A stretch of 64,000 nucleotides of DNA. Source: Saccharopolyspora indica. GTDB lineage: Bacteria; Actinomycetota; Actinomycetes; Mycobacteriales; Pseudonocardiaceae. A program made the translations under genes and the position numbers. The DNA is taken from the NCBI RefSeq assembly GCF_027853965.1, contig NZ_JAQGLB010000001.1:434001-498000 (forward strand). The letters run 5' to 3'. The stretch's first letter is position 1, and each line of letters starts with the position of its first letter. Shown piece by piece: positions 42,035 to 50,171 of the stretch. The notes under the pieces were generated by a model, which was not told the origin of the DNA, made no database searches, and worked only from the letters and a program-made list of their open reading frames with translations.

Positions 42035-43492
42035 GTGAACGTCGGATACCTGCCGTGGAACCGCCCCGAACCCGCCGCGAGCCGCCCGTGCCTGCGCGAT
42101 GAGCGCAGCGACCTCACCTACGCGGAGGTCGGGCAGCGGGTCGCCGCGTTCGCCGAGGAACTCGCCGAGCGCGGCCTCGGTCCGGGCGACGTGCTCGGCA
42201 TCATGCTGCCGAACCGCGTCGAGCTGCTCATCGGACTGCTCGCCGCCTGGCGCGTCGGGGCCGCGGTGACGCCCATCAACCCGGCCTTCACCGAGAACGA
42301 GGCCGGGTACCAGCTGCGCGACTCCGGTGCCCGGCTGGTGCTCAACGGCGGCCCGGACGCGCCCAGCGCCGGGCTCCCCGCGATCCACGTCGGCGAGATG
42401 CGGTGCACGGCGCGGGGAAACCTCCCGGAGCGGGCGGTCCGGCCGGAGGAGCTGGCGCTGCTGGTCTACACGAGCGGCTCCACCGGCCGCCCCAAGGGCG
42501 TGATGCTCGACCACGCCAACCTCGGCGCGATGGCTTCGGCCATGGCCGAGCACTTCCGGGCCACCGACGCCGACCACTGCCTGCTCGTCCTCCCGCTGTT
42601 CCACGTCAACGCGATCTGCGTCAGCTTCCTGACGATGATGCTGCGCGGCGGCCAGCTCACGGTGCTGGAGCGGTTCGACCCGAAGTCCTTCCTCGCCGCC
42701 GTCGAGCGGTACCGGCCGACCTACTTCTCCGCCGTGCCGACGATCTACGCGCGCTTGGCCGAACTCCCCGGCGAGTTCACCGCCGACACCTCGTCGCTGC
42801 GGTTCGCGGTGTGCGGTGCGGCGCCGGTGTCGCGGGAACTGCTCGAACACTGCGAGTCGCGGTTCGGGTTCGTGATGGTCGAGGGCTACGGGCTCACCGA
42901 GGGCACCTGCGCATCGGCGTGCAACCCGGTCGACGGCGTGCGCAAGCTCGGCACCGTCGGCCCGGCCCTGCCCGGGCAGCGCATCGCCACGATCTCGCCG
43001 GGAGGGGATCTCCTGCCTGCCGGGGCGGTCGGAGAGGTCGTCGTCCAGGGGGCCAACGTGATGCGCGGCTACCTGAACCGGCCGGCGGAGACCGCCGCGA
43101 CGCTGGCCGGCGGCTGGCTGCGCACCGGGGACGTCGGCCGGATCGACGAGGACGGCTACCTCACCCTCGTGGACCGGCTCAAGGACATGATCATCCGGGG
43201 CGGGGAGAACGTGTACCCGAAGGAGATCGAGTCCGTGCTGCACGGCCACCCCGGGGTGCTGGAGGCAGCCGTGGTGGGCGTCCCGCACGCGGTGTACGGC
43301 GAGGTCCCGGTGGCCTGCGTCGTGCGCTACCCGGATGCGTCGGTGACGGTCGAGGAGCTGCTCGAACGCTGCCGGGCCGACCTCACCAAGATCAAGCTGC
43401 CGGTCGAGGTCCACCTGCTCGACGCGCTGCCGAAGAACCCGGTCGGGAAGATCGACAAACCGGCCCTGCGCAAGGCCCTCCAGGCCCGCTAG
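42035..43492 (+). CDS. Acyl-CoA synthetase (AMP-forming ligase)
   Basis: The 485-residue ANL enzyme has VYTSGSTGRPKGVMLDH (P-loop-like A3 motif), EGYGLTEGTCASACNP (A5), RTGDVGRIDEDGYLTLVDR (A7-A8) and the C-terminal catalytic lysine NPVGKIDKPALRK. GGENVYPKEIE is typical of medium/long-chain or aromatic acid ligases. It activates a carboxylic acid to its CoA ester with ATP. The GTG at 42035 has GAGAGG six bases upstream. It is 130 nt after the monooxygenase and 68 nt before the FAD oxidoreductase; co-transcription is plausible. Confidence 0.94.
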   Translation: MNVGYLPWNRPEPAASRPCLRDERSDLTYAEVGQRVAAFAEELAERGLGPGDVLGIMLPNRVELLIGLLAAWRVGAAVTPINPAFTENEAGYQLRDSGARLVLNGGPDAPSAGLPAIHVGEMRCTARGNLPERAVRPEELALLVYTSGSTGRPKGVMLDHANLGAMASAMAEHFRATDADHCLLVLPLFHVNAICVSFLTMMLRGGQLTVLERFDPKSFLAAVERYRPTYFSAVPTIYARLAELPGEFTADTSSLRFAVCGAAPVSRELLEHCESRFGFVMVEGYGLTEGTCASACNPVDGVRKLGTVGPALPGQRIATISPGGDLLPAGAVGEVVVQGANVMRGYLNRPAETAATLAGGWLRTGDVGRIDEDGYLTLVDRLKDMIIRGGENVYPKEIESVLHGHPGVLEAAVVGVPHAVYGEVPVACVVRYPDASVTVEELLERCRADLTKIKLPVEVHLLDALPKNPVGKIDKPALRKALQAR

Positions 43493-43560
43493 GGCCGCCC
43501 TGGTGGGCTACCGTCGGTGCGCGACAGCGGCGAGACCGACCCGGCGGTGGGGAGCGCGAC

Positions 43561-45075
43561 ATGAGCAGCCCTGTACCACCCCGGTTCCGCACCCCAGGGG
43601 GCCGTGGCGCAACCCGGCCACGAGAAACCGCGAAATCGCGGAGCGGCGGGACGGCGGTCGTGGTGGGTGGTGGGCCCAACGGGCTCGCCGCCGCCGTCGC
43701 CCTGGCCCGGGAGGGCGTGCGGGTCACCGTGCTGGAGGCGGCCGACGAGATCGGTGGTGGCACCCGCACCGCCGAGGCGATCGTGCCGGGTCTGCTGCAC
43801 GACCAGTGCTCGGCGACGCACCCGCTGGCCGCCGGGTCGAGCTTCCTGCGCGGCCTCGACCTGGGCCGCTACGGCCTGGAGTGGCTGCTCCCCGAGATCG
43901 ACTGCGCGCACCCGCTCGACGACGGCACCGCCGGGGTGCTGCACCGCTCCGTCGCCGAGACCGCCGCCGGTCTCGGCGCCGACGGCCGCTGGTGGTCGAG
44001 GTTGTTCGCGGGTCCGGCGGCAGGCTACGACGTGCTGTCCGAGGACATCCTCAGGCCGCTGCTGCGGATCCCGCGCCACCCGGTCCGGCTCGCCCGCTTC
44101 GGGATCCCCGCGCTGCTACCGGCATCGGTGATCGCGAAGGTCTTCTCCGGGGAGCAGGCGAAGGCGCTGTTCGGCGGAGTGGCCGCGCACGCCTTCCGCC
44201 CGCTGGACCGGCCGCTGAGCTCCAGCATCGGCCTGGGCATCCTGACCGCGGGACACCGGCACGGCTGGGCGGTGGCGGCCGGGGGTTCCCGGTCGATCAC
44301 CGGTGCGCTGACCGCGCTGCTGCGCGATCTGGGCGGCGAGGTCGAGACCGGGGTCCGGGTGCGCTCCAGCGCGGACCTGCCGAGCAGCGACGTGACGGTC
44401 TTCGACCTCGCTCCGTCCGCGGTCGCCGACATCCTCGGCGATCGCCTGCCGGACCGCGTCGCCCGGGCCTACCGGCGGTTCCGCTACGGCCCGGGAGCGT
44501 TCAAAGTGGACTTCGCGGTCGAAGGCGGCGTGCCCTGGGCGTCCGAACCGGCGCGCCGGGCGGGCACCGTGCACGTGGGAGGTTCGTTCGCCGAGATCGC
44601 CGCGACCGAGCGGGAGATCCACCGGGGGCGGATGCCGGAGCGGCCGTTCGTGCTCGTCGGCCAGCAGTACCTGGCCGACCCGCAGCGCTCGGTCGGCGAC
44701 GTGCACCCGGTGTGGACCTACGCCCACGTGCCCCACGGGTACTCCGGCGACGCGACCGGGGCGATCATCGCGCAGATCGAGCGGTTCGCCCCCGGTTTCC
44801 GGGAGCGGATCGTCGGCACCGCGGTGCGCACCACCGCTGAACTCGCCGAGCACGACCCGAACTTCGTCGGCGGCAACATCCTCACCGGGGCGAAAGACCT
44901 GCCCCAGCTCGTGTTCGGCCCCCGCACGACGCTCAACCCCTACGACGTCGGACTGCCCGGCCACTACATCTGCTCGGCGGCCACCCCGCCCGGCCCGGGA
45001 GCCCACGGCATGTGCGGCGCCCACGCCGCGGCCCGCGCGCTGAAGCACCTGCGCGGTCGCGGGCGGAGAGCCTGA
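43561..45075 (+). CDS. Phytoene-dehydrogenase-like FAD oxidoreductase with N-terminal extension
   Basis: The 504-residue protein matches the phytoene desaturase-like NAD(P)/FAD oxidoreductase family: TAVVVGGGPNGLAAAVALAR, LEAADEIGGGTRTAEA, and the C-terminal FAD segment with GTYICSA-like HYICSAATPPGPGAHGM. Homologues usually start right at the T-A-V-V-V strand. Here the ATG at 43561 (GGGAG five bases upstream) adds 29 arginine/proline-rich residues. That extension is encoded by a sequence resembling 32386-32543. The substrate is probably an isoprenoid or lipid; no carotenoid genes are nearby. Confidence 0.88.
   Translation: MSSPVPPRFRTPGGRGATRPRETAKSRSGGTAVVVGGGPNGLAAAVALAREGVRVTVLEAADEIGGGTRTAEAIVPGLLHDQCSATHPLAAGSSFLRGLDLGRYGLEWLLPEIDCAHPLDDGTAGVLHRSVAETAAGLGADGRWWSRLFAGPAAGYDVLSEDILRPLLRIPRHPVRLARFGIPALLPASVIAKVFSGEQAKALFGGVAAHAFRPLDRPLSSSIGLGILTAGHRHGWAVAAGGSRSITGALTALLRDLGGEVETGVRVRSSADLPSSDVTVFDLAPSAVADILGDRLPDRVARAYRRFRYGPGAFKVDFAVEGGVPWASEPARRAGTVHVGGSFAEIAATEREIHRGRMPERPFVLVGQQYLADPQRSVGDVHPVWTYAHVPHGYSGDATGAIIAQIERFAPGFRERIVGTAVRTTAELAEHDPNFVGGNILTGAKDLPQLVFGPRTTLNPYDVGLPGHYICSAATPPGPGAHGMCGAHAAARALKHLRGRGRRA
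43564..43650. repeat. Copy B of the short dispersed repeat, inserted after a start codon
   Basis: The 87 bases between the ATG and the conserved first strand of the oxidoreductase match copy A at 32382-32543. 43588-43621 is identical to 32418-32451 at 30 of 34 bases, including GCAACCCGGCCAC. Copy B is shorter by a central deletion. It keeps the reading frame, adding 29 codons. Confidence 0.45.
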
Positions 45076-45114
45076 CAAGCCGGTGACCGGGCACAGCACG
45101 CGTTGTCCCGCTGT

Positions 45115-45687
45115 TCACCAGAAGCGGGTGGTGGGTCCTGCCTCGGCGAGGTCGGACCAGAAGTCGATCCGCGCGGTGGGGGAGGTCAGCGGGGGACCGG
45201 TGGGCGGGAGGAACTCGCGGGCGAGGTAGTCGGCCAGATCGGTGCCGTAGTAGATGACGTCGGTCTGGTGCACCGAGAACACCGGGCTCCCGGTGCCCGC
45301 CGGCGCGGCGGGCAGGAAGCGGTGGCCGTACACGGGCAGCAGCACCGGCACCCGGGCCAGGTGCTGCTCGGCCTGCTGGAGCGCGGCCGGTTTCGACGTA
45401 GGCCGGGGACCCCAGCGATCCGGCCAGAACGCGTTCTCGCGGACGTCGAAGAGCACGCCTTCCCGCGGCACCGACAGCCGCTGGCGCACCTCGTCCGGGT
45501 TGCCGAGCCAGTCCACCCAGCCCGGGCCGCGCGGCACCGCCCGCCGGAGCAGGGCCGCGTGGTCGGGGCCGAATGCGATGCCGAAGCGGTTTTCGACGGT
45601 CCGCAGCTGTTGCGCGGACAGACCCGGGCCGAGCGGGATGTCCGCACGGTGCAGGAGTTCCAGCGCTCGCTGGGAAATCGCGGTCAT
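45115..45687 (-). CDS. SMI1/KNR4-like protein
   Basis: The 190-residue protein has the SMI1/KNR4 (SUKH) pattern: SAQQLRTVENRFGIAFGPDHAALLRRAVPRG at the start (the I-x-x-x-E-x-x-x-G-x-x-x-P-x-x-x-x-x-x-L form), a WVDWLGNPDEV segment and a late Y-G-x-D region (IYYGTDLADYL). SUKH proteins often act as immunity proteins or regulatory partners. The start overlaps the stop of the zinc-ribbon gene (ATGA), so both come from one mRNA. No toxin gene is adjacent. Confidence 0.78.
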   Translation of the reverse strand: MTAISQRALELLHRADIPLGPGLSAQQLRTVENRFGIAFGPDHAALLRRAVPRGPGWVDWLGNPDEVRQRLSVPREGVLFDVRENAFWPDRWGPRPTSKPAALQQAEQHLARVPVLLPVYGHRFLPAAPAGTGSPVFSVHQTDVIYYGTDLADYLAREFLPPTGPPLTSPTARIDFWSDLAEAGPTTRFW

Positions 45688-46316
45688 CGCCGTGCCGGTT
45701 CGGGCAGCATCGCGCGCAGCTTCGCCAGCGCCGTCAGCACCGCGTCGCGGTTGCTCGCCAGCAGCATCCAGCGGGGGAGCTTGTAGCCCAGCTCACGCCC
45801 GATCGGGGTCTGGCGCACGGTGCGGACCTGGGCGCCGACGAACCGCTCCAGGTAGTCCAGGTGGGCTTCGTTGGCCGCCCACAACCGGTGCCCGGCGCAG
45901 GGGGTGGTCAGGTAGAACGGCAGCCCGTAGAGCGCGTCGATGCCGTCGGCGGCCATGTCGCGGCTCAGCGGCCAGTGGCGGGTCACCTCCGGGCGGCCAC
46001 CGCACGCGCAGCCGCGCGGCCGCGCGGACTGGGCGGGGCGCAGCGTGGTGGTGAACGACTCGCGCCGCCCGCAGTCGCGGCAGCGCTGCTCGACCGCGAC
46101 CCGGCGGTCACCGACCGGAGCCGGCCGGTCGCCCTCCCACCGCTGGCAGCACGCGCACCAGTGCCCGGCCTCGCCGCCGGAGGTCGTCCACGCGCACTGC
46201 GCGCACCGCGGCACGCCGTGCCGGATGAGGGCGGGGCCGGAGCACCGCGGACAGCGGACCCACACCTCATCGCGCGGGACGGCCAACAGCGGTGCCGCCG
46301 CGGGAGTCGTGGTCAT
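45684..46316 (-). CDS. Zinc-ribbon hypothetical protein
   Basis: The 210-residue protein has several C-x2-C pairs: CPRC and CAQC (about 25-45), CACC, CRDC and CACGG. These suggest two or three zinc ribbons in the first half. The second half (GIDALYGLPFYLTTPCAGHR, then LDYLERFVGAQVR) looks like a conserved helical domain seen in actinobacterial hypotheticals with N-terminal zinc ribbons. The ATG at 46316 follows the family-like start; an ATG at 46334 would add six residues. It is coupled to the SUKH-like gene. Function unknown. Confidence 0.75.
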   Translation of the reverse strand: MTTTPAAAPLLAVPRDEVWVRCPRCSGPALIRHGVPRCAQCAWTTSGGEAGHWCACCQRWEGDRPAPVGDRRVAVEQRCRDCGRRESFTTTLRPAQSARPRGCACGGRPEVTRHWPLSRDMAADGIDALYGLPFYLTTPCAGHRLWAANEAHLDYLERFVGAQVRTVRQTPIGRELGYKLPRWMLLASNRDAVLTALAKLRAMLPEPARR

Positions 46317-46381
46317 GCGACCATCATCGCACACGACTTCCCCGCGGCGGCACCGGTTTTTCCGCCGTCACCTGTGGACGG

Positions 46382-47695
46382 TCACGACCCGCTCGCCGAG
46401 CTCCGGGCGGCCGGTCGCGCGTCGCCGCCCAGCTTGACGCCCTTCGTCTCGGGCAGGAACCAGAAGGTGATCAGCGTCAGCACCCCGAGGAAGATCGCGT
46501 AGGCGTTGAACGCACCGGACAGGCCCTGCTCCGACAAGTAGGTCTGCACGTACGGCGCGGTGCCGCCGAAGAGCCCGACCGTCAGCGCGTAAGGCACGGC
46601 CAGCCCGAGCGCCCGGATGCCGGTCGGGAACAGCTCCGCGGTGATCGCCGGGCCGATCGCGTTGAGCACGCCGTTGAGCACCACGCCGATGGACATCGCG
46701 ACGAACAGCTGCCAGACCTCGCCCTGGATCATCAGGTTCAACGGGTAGAACAGCACCAGGAACACCGGCCAGACGATCAGCAGCAGCCGCCTGCGGCCGA
46801 TCTTGTCCGACAGCCAGCCCCAGAACGGCATCGCCGCGACGTAGAGCGCGGTGGCGGCGGCACCGGCCAGCATCGCGCCGGTCGGATCGGTGCCGCGCTG
46901 CGAGATCGCGAACGTCGGGGCGTTGACGGCCCACACGTAGTAGACGATCGTGCCGCCCAGGTTGATGCCCACCACCTGCAGCATCGGCTTGATGTTGGCC
47001 CGCAGCTGCCGCACCGTCGACCGCTTCGGCGCGGCGTCGCCGGCGCGGGACCCGTTGGCGGTGAAGATCTCGGTCTCGGTGAACTTCCGGCGCAGCACCA
47101 GCGCGTACAACCCGAGGAACCCGCCGAGCGCGAACGGGATCCGCCAGCCGAACCCGGCCATCTGCTCCGGCGTCAGCACGGCGGAGAGCACGCCCGCCAG
47201 CCCCAGCGCGAACAGCGTGCCGATCCCGCCGGAGACGTAGATCACGCTGGACCACAGCCCCCGCCGCTGCGGCGGCGCGACCTCGGCGAGGTAGGTCTGC
47301 ACCGACGGCAGCTCACCACCGTGCGCCAGCCCCTGCGCCAGCCGCGCCAGCACCAGGATCGCCGGCGCGAGCAGCCCCACCTGGTGCGCGGTCGGGGCCA
47401 GCGCGATCACGAAGCACGAACCGGCCGACATGCCGATGCTCAGCGTCAGGACGGGTTTGCGGCCCACCCGGTCGGCCATCCAGCCGAAGAACATCCCGCC
47501 GACGGGCCGGGCCACGAAGCCGATGGCGAACACCGCCAGCGTGCTCAGCAGGTTCGACGCGGCGCTGCCGCCGGTGAAGAACTGGGAGGCGAAGAACACC
47601 GAGTACGTCGCGTAGACGCCCCAGTCGTACCACTCGATGGCGTTGCCCAGGCCGAGCCCGACCAGGACCTTGCGCCGCGAGAGCGAAGTGCTCAT
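46382..47695 (-). CDS. MFS transporter, metabolite:H+ symporter (MHS) family
   Basis: The 437-residue, 12-TM protein has the MHS hallmark N-terminus GLGLGNAIEWYDWGVYATYS and FVARPVGGMFFGWMADRVGR. Family substrates include alpha-ketoglutarate, proline/betaine and shikimate. Its start overlaps the stop of the M20 amidohydrolase gene (ATGA). The pair probably takes up and hydrolyses an N-acyl amino acid or similar amide. Confidence 0.94.
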   Translation of the reverse strand: MSTSLSRRKVLVGLGLGNAIEWYDWGVYATYSVFFASQFFTGGSAASNLLSTLAVFAIGFVARPVGGMFFGWMADRVGRKPVLTLSIGMSAGSCFVIALAPTAHQVGLLAPAILVLARLAQGLAHGGELPSVQTYLAEVAPPQRRGLWSSVIYVSGGIGTLFALGLAGVLSAVLTPEQMAGFGWRIPFALGGFLGLYALVLRRKFTETEIFTANGSRAGDAAPKRSTVRQLRANIKPMLQVVGINLGGTIVYYVWAVNAPTFAISQRGTDPTGAMLAGAAATALYVAAMPFWGWLSDKIGRRRLLLIVWPVFLVLFYPLNLMIQGEVWQLFVAMSIGVVLNGVLNAIGPAITAELFPTGIRALGLAVPYALTVGLFGGTAPYVQTYLSEQGLSGAFNAYAIFLGVLTLITFWFLPETKGVKLGGDARPAARSSASGS

Positions 47696-48894
47696 GCGCC
47701 CAGCCTTTCCGCCGCGAGACCGGCCAGCAGCGCGGCGGCGCGGCCGGTCGTCGAGCTGTCGAAACGCGCCATCGGCGAGTGGTTCGCCGCGGCCTGCTCC
47801 GGCACCGCTCCCGGCGCGTGCGCGCCCAGGAACAGCAGTGCGCCGGGAACTTCCTGCAGCACCCGGGAGAAGTCCTCCGAGCCCTGCGTGGGGTGCTCCT
47901 CGGCGCGGTGGTGCTCGGCGCCGAACAGCTCGCGCACGACGCCACCGGCGAACTCGGCCTCCGCGGCGTCGTTGACGGTGGCCGGGTAGCCCGCGACCAG
48001 CTCGACGTCGACCTGCACGCCGTGCGCGGCGGCAACACCGGAGAGGTACTGGGTGAAGACCTCCCGCAGCCGCGGCCCGGCATCGGGATCGACCGCGCGG
48101 ACGGTCGCCTCGAAGTGCGCGGTGTCCGGGATGATGTTCGCCGCGGTGCCCGCCCGCAGCATGCCTACCGTGACGATCACCGGTGAGAACACGTTGAACG
48201 AGCGCGTCACCGCGGTCTGCAGCGTGCCGACCATCTCGGCGGCGGCGACGACCGGGTCCTTCGCCTCGTGCGGCGTGGCGCCGTGCCCGCCGGTGCCGCG
48301 CACGGTGACCGCCAAGGTGTAGGAGGCGAACAGCGTCACCCCGGCCCGGCCGGACACCAGTCCCGCGGGCAGCCGGTGCGGCACCACGTGCAGCGCGTAG
48401 GCGTGGTCGGGCCTGCGACCTGCCGCGTCGAGCACCCCTTCCTCGATCATGACCCGGGCGCCGTCGTAGCCCTCCTCGCCCGGCTGGAACATGAACACGA
48501 CATCGCCGGAGAGGCGATCGCGGTGCGCGCTGAGCAGCTGCGCGGCACCGACCAGCCCGGCCGTGTGCAGGTCGTGGCCGCAGGCGTGCATCGCGCCGTT
48601 GGTGGCCGCGAAGTCCTCACCGGAGCGCTCGTCGATCGGCAGCGCGTCCATGTCGCCGCGCAGCAGCACCGTGGTCGGCTCGCCCGCCGCAGCGGGCCCG
48701 GTGCCGCGCAGCACGGCGGTCACCGAGGTCGTGCTGCTGCCGGTGCTGATCTCCAGCGGCAGGTCGCGCAGCTCCTCGAGCACGCGCTCCTGGGTGCGCG
48801 GCAGTTGCAGCCCGACCTCGGGAACCCGGTGCAGTTCTTCCCGCAGCCGGACCAGATCCGGCTGCAGCGACCGGGCGTCGTCCAACAGATCCAA
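47692..48894 (-). CDS. M20-family amidohydrolase (hippurate/N-acyl amino acid hydrolase type)
   Basis: The 400-residue protein has M20D motifs: VLLRGDMDALPI, the metal-ligand ACGHDLHTAGLVGAA, FMFQPGEEGYDGARVMIEEG, and GTGGHGATPHEAKDPV in the dimerisation domain. A late H in PTQGSEDFSRVL is also expected. It likely hydrolyses amide bonds of N-acyl amino acids with two metals. The TTG at 48894 (AAGG nine bases upstream) is chosen because homology starts at once and upstream residues lie in the divergent promoter region. The 113 bp to the Lrp-type regulator hold both promoters. Confidence 0.93.
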   Translation of the reverse strand: MDLLDDARSLQPDLVRLREELHRVPEVGLQLPRTQERVLEELRDLPLEISTGSSTTSVTAVLRGTGPAAAGEPTTVLLRGDMDALPIDERSGEDFAATNGAMHACGHDLHTAGLVGAAQLLSAHRDRLSGDVVFMFQPGEEGYDGARVMIEEGVLDAAGRRPDHAYALHVVPHRLPAGLVSGRAGVTLFASYTLAVTVRGTGGHGATPHEAKDPVVAAAEMVGTLQTAVTRSFNVFSPVIVTVGMLRAGTAANIIPDTAHFEATVRAVDPDAGPRLREVFTQYLSGVAAAHGVQVDVELVAGYPATVNDAAEAEFAGGVVRELFGAEHHRAEEHPTQGSEDFSRVLQEVPGALLFLGAHAPGAVPEQAAANHSPMARFDSSTTGRAAALLAGLAAERLGA

Positions 48895-49008
48895 CGTGGT
48901 GCACCTTCCTGGTCTCGTCGTTGAGCTGGGTAGAGTCTGCGCACGCAGCCCCCACGGGCCGGAATTTCGCTGGATTCGCCCATCGGGCGCCGAGCATGGG
49001 GAAGAATC

Positions 49009-50049
49009 GTGCACGACGACTTCGCCGAAGAGGATCTGGCGCTCATCCACGCCCTGCAGCTGTGGCCTCGCGCTCCGTGGTCCGCGCTGGCTCCTGTGCT
49101 CGGCTCGTCACCGACGGCGCTGGCCCAGCGCTGGGCGCGGCTGCGCGCTGCCGGGCTGGCCTGGATCACCGCCTACCCGCTGCACGGCGAGCTCGCCGGC
49201 GGGGCCATGGTCGCGCTGGTCGAGATGAACTGCGCCCCGGGCGCGGTGGAGGAGGTGGCCCGCAGGCTGGAGCTGATGCCGCGGGTGCACAACATCGAGC
49301 ACGCCGCCCAGGGCCGCGACCTGCTGGTGACCGTCTCGGCCGCGTCGTTCGAGAAGCTCTCGGCGCTGCTGCTCGACGAGCTGCCGAAGGTGCCCGGCGT
49401 GGCGTCGCTGCACTCGCACATCGGCGCCCGGATGCACATCGAAGGCAGCCAGTGGCAGCTCGACGCCCTGAACCGGGCGCAGCGCGCGGAGATCCTGCGC
49501 GCCGGGCGCACCGAGCAGGACCGGCCCAGCGAGCGGATCTACCTGCGCCCCGACATCTACGGGCCGCTGGTGGCCGAGCTCGCCCACGACGGCCGCGCCA
49601 CCGCCGCCGAACTCGCCGGCAAGACCGGGCGGCCGACGTCCACGGTCCGCCGCCAGCTGTCGGCGCTGCTGCGCTCCCGGACGCTGCGGATGCGCTGCGA
49701 GGTCGCGCAGCTGCACACCCGGTGGCCGGTGGCGGTGATCTGGTGGTGCCGCCTGCCCAGCAGCGCCCTGGCCGGGACGGTGTCGCGGCTGCGCGAGGAC
49801 TCCCGGGTGCGGCTGGTGATGTCGGTGACCGGATCGGCGACGCTGGTGATCAACGCCTGGACGGCGGACATGACGGACCTGCTGACCATGCAGGACCACC
49901 TGGAACGCCTGATGCCCGCGGGAGCGATCGTGAACAGCTCGGTGATCCTGCGCACCCGCAAGCGGGTCGGCTGGTTGATGCACCCCGACGGCCGGTGCAC
50001 CGGTGAGGTCATCCCGCTGCCCGGCGACCTGCGGTCCGCCCCGAGCTGA
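49009..50049 (+). CDS. Double-unit Lrp/AsnC-family transcriptional regulator
   Basis: The 346-residue protein contains two Lrp-like units: an N-terminal HTH (ALIHALQLWPRAPWSALAPV, residues 11-30) with RAM-like domain, and a second HTH near 185-215 (LVAELAHDGRATAAELAGKT, TVRRQLSALL) with another RAM-like domain. Ordinary Lrp proteins are about 150 residues; this fused form resembles actinobacterial two-unit Lrp regulators. It is divergent from the M20-MFS operon, which it probably regulates in response to an amino acid. The GTG at 49009 is used. Confidence 0.88.
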   Translation: MHDDFAEEDLALIHALQLWPRAPWSALAPVLGSSPTALAQRWARLRAAGLAWITAYPLHGELAGGAMVALVEMNCAPGAVEEVARRLELMPRVHNIEHAAQGRDLLVTVSAASFEKLSALLLDELPKVPGVASLHSHIGARMHIEGSQWQLDALNRAQRAEILRAGRTEQDRPSERIYLRPDIYGPLVAELAHDGRATAAELAGKTGRPTSTVRRQLSALLRSRTLRMRCEVAQLHTRWPVAVIWWCRLPSSALAGTVSRLREDSRVRLVMSVTGSATLVINAWTADMTDLLTMQDHLERLMPAGAIVNSSVILRTRKRVGWLMHPDGRCTGEVIPLPGDLRSAPS

Positions 50050-50057
50050 CGGAAGGC

Positions 50058-50141
50058 CCGTTTCCGCTGGTGGCGGCCCGTGAGTGCTTTGGGGTGCCAT
50101 AGCACCACAAAGCACTCACGGGGGCTGAACAGCGGAAACGG
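50058..50141. terminator. Nested triple palindrome between convergent genes
   Basis: An outer 12-bp pair CCGTTTCCGCTG (50058-50069) with its complement (50130-50141) encloses a 15-bp pair CCCGTGAGTGCTTTG (50077-50091) with its complement (50108-50122). That in turn encloses GGTGC/GCACC (50093-50097, 50102-50106). It lies between the ends of the Lrp and PhoD genes. It likely acts as a bidirectional terminator, but its size and AT-containing core suggest a repeat family. Confidence 0.7.
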
Positions 50142-50171
50142 AGCAGCCGGTAGTCCCGCCGCCGGGACGCG

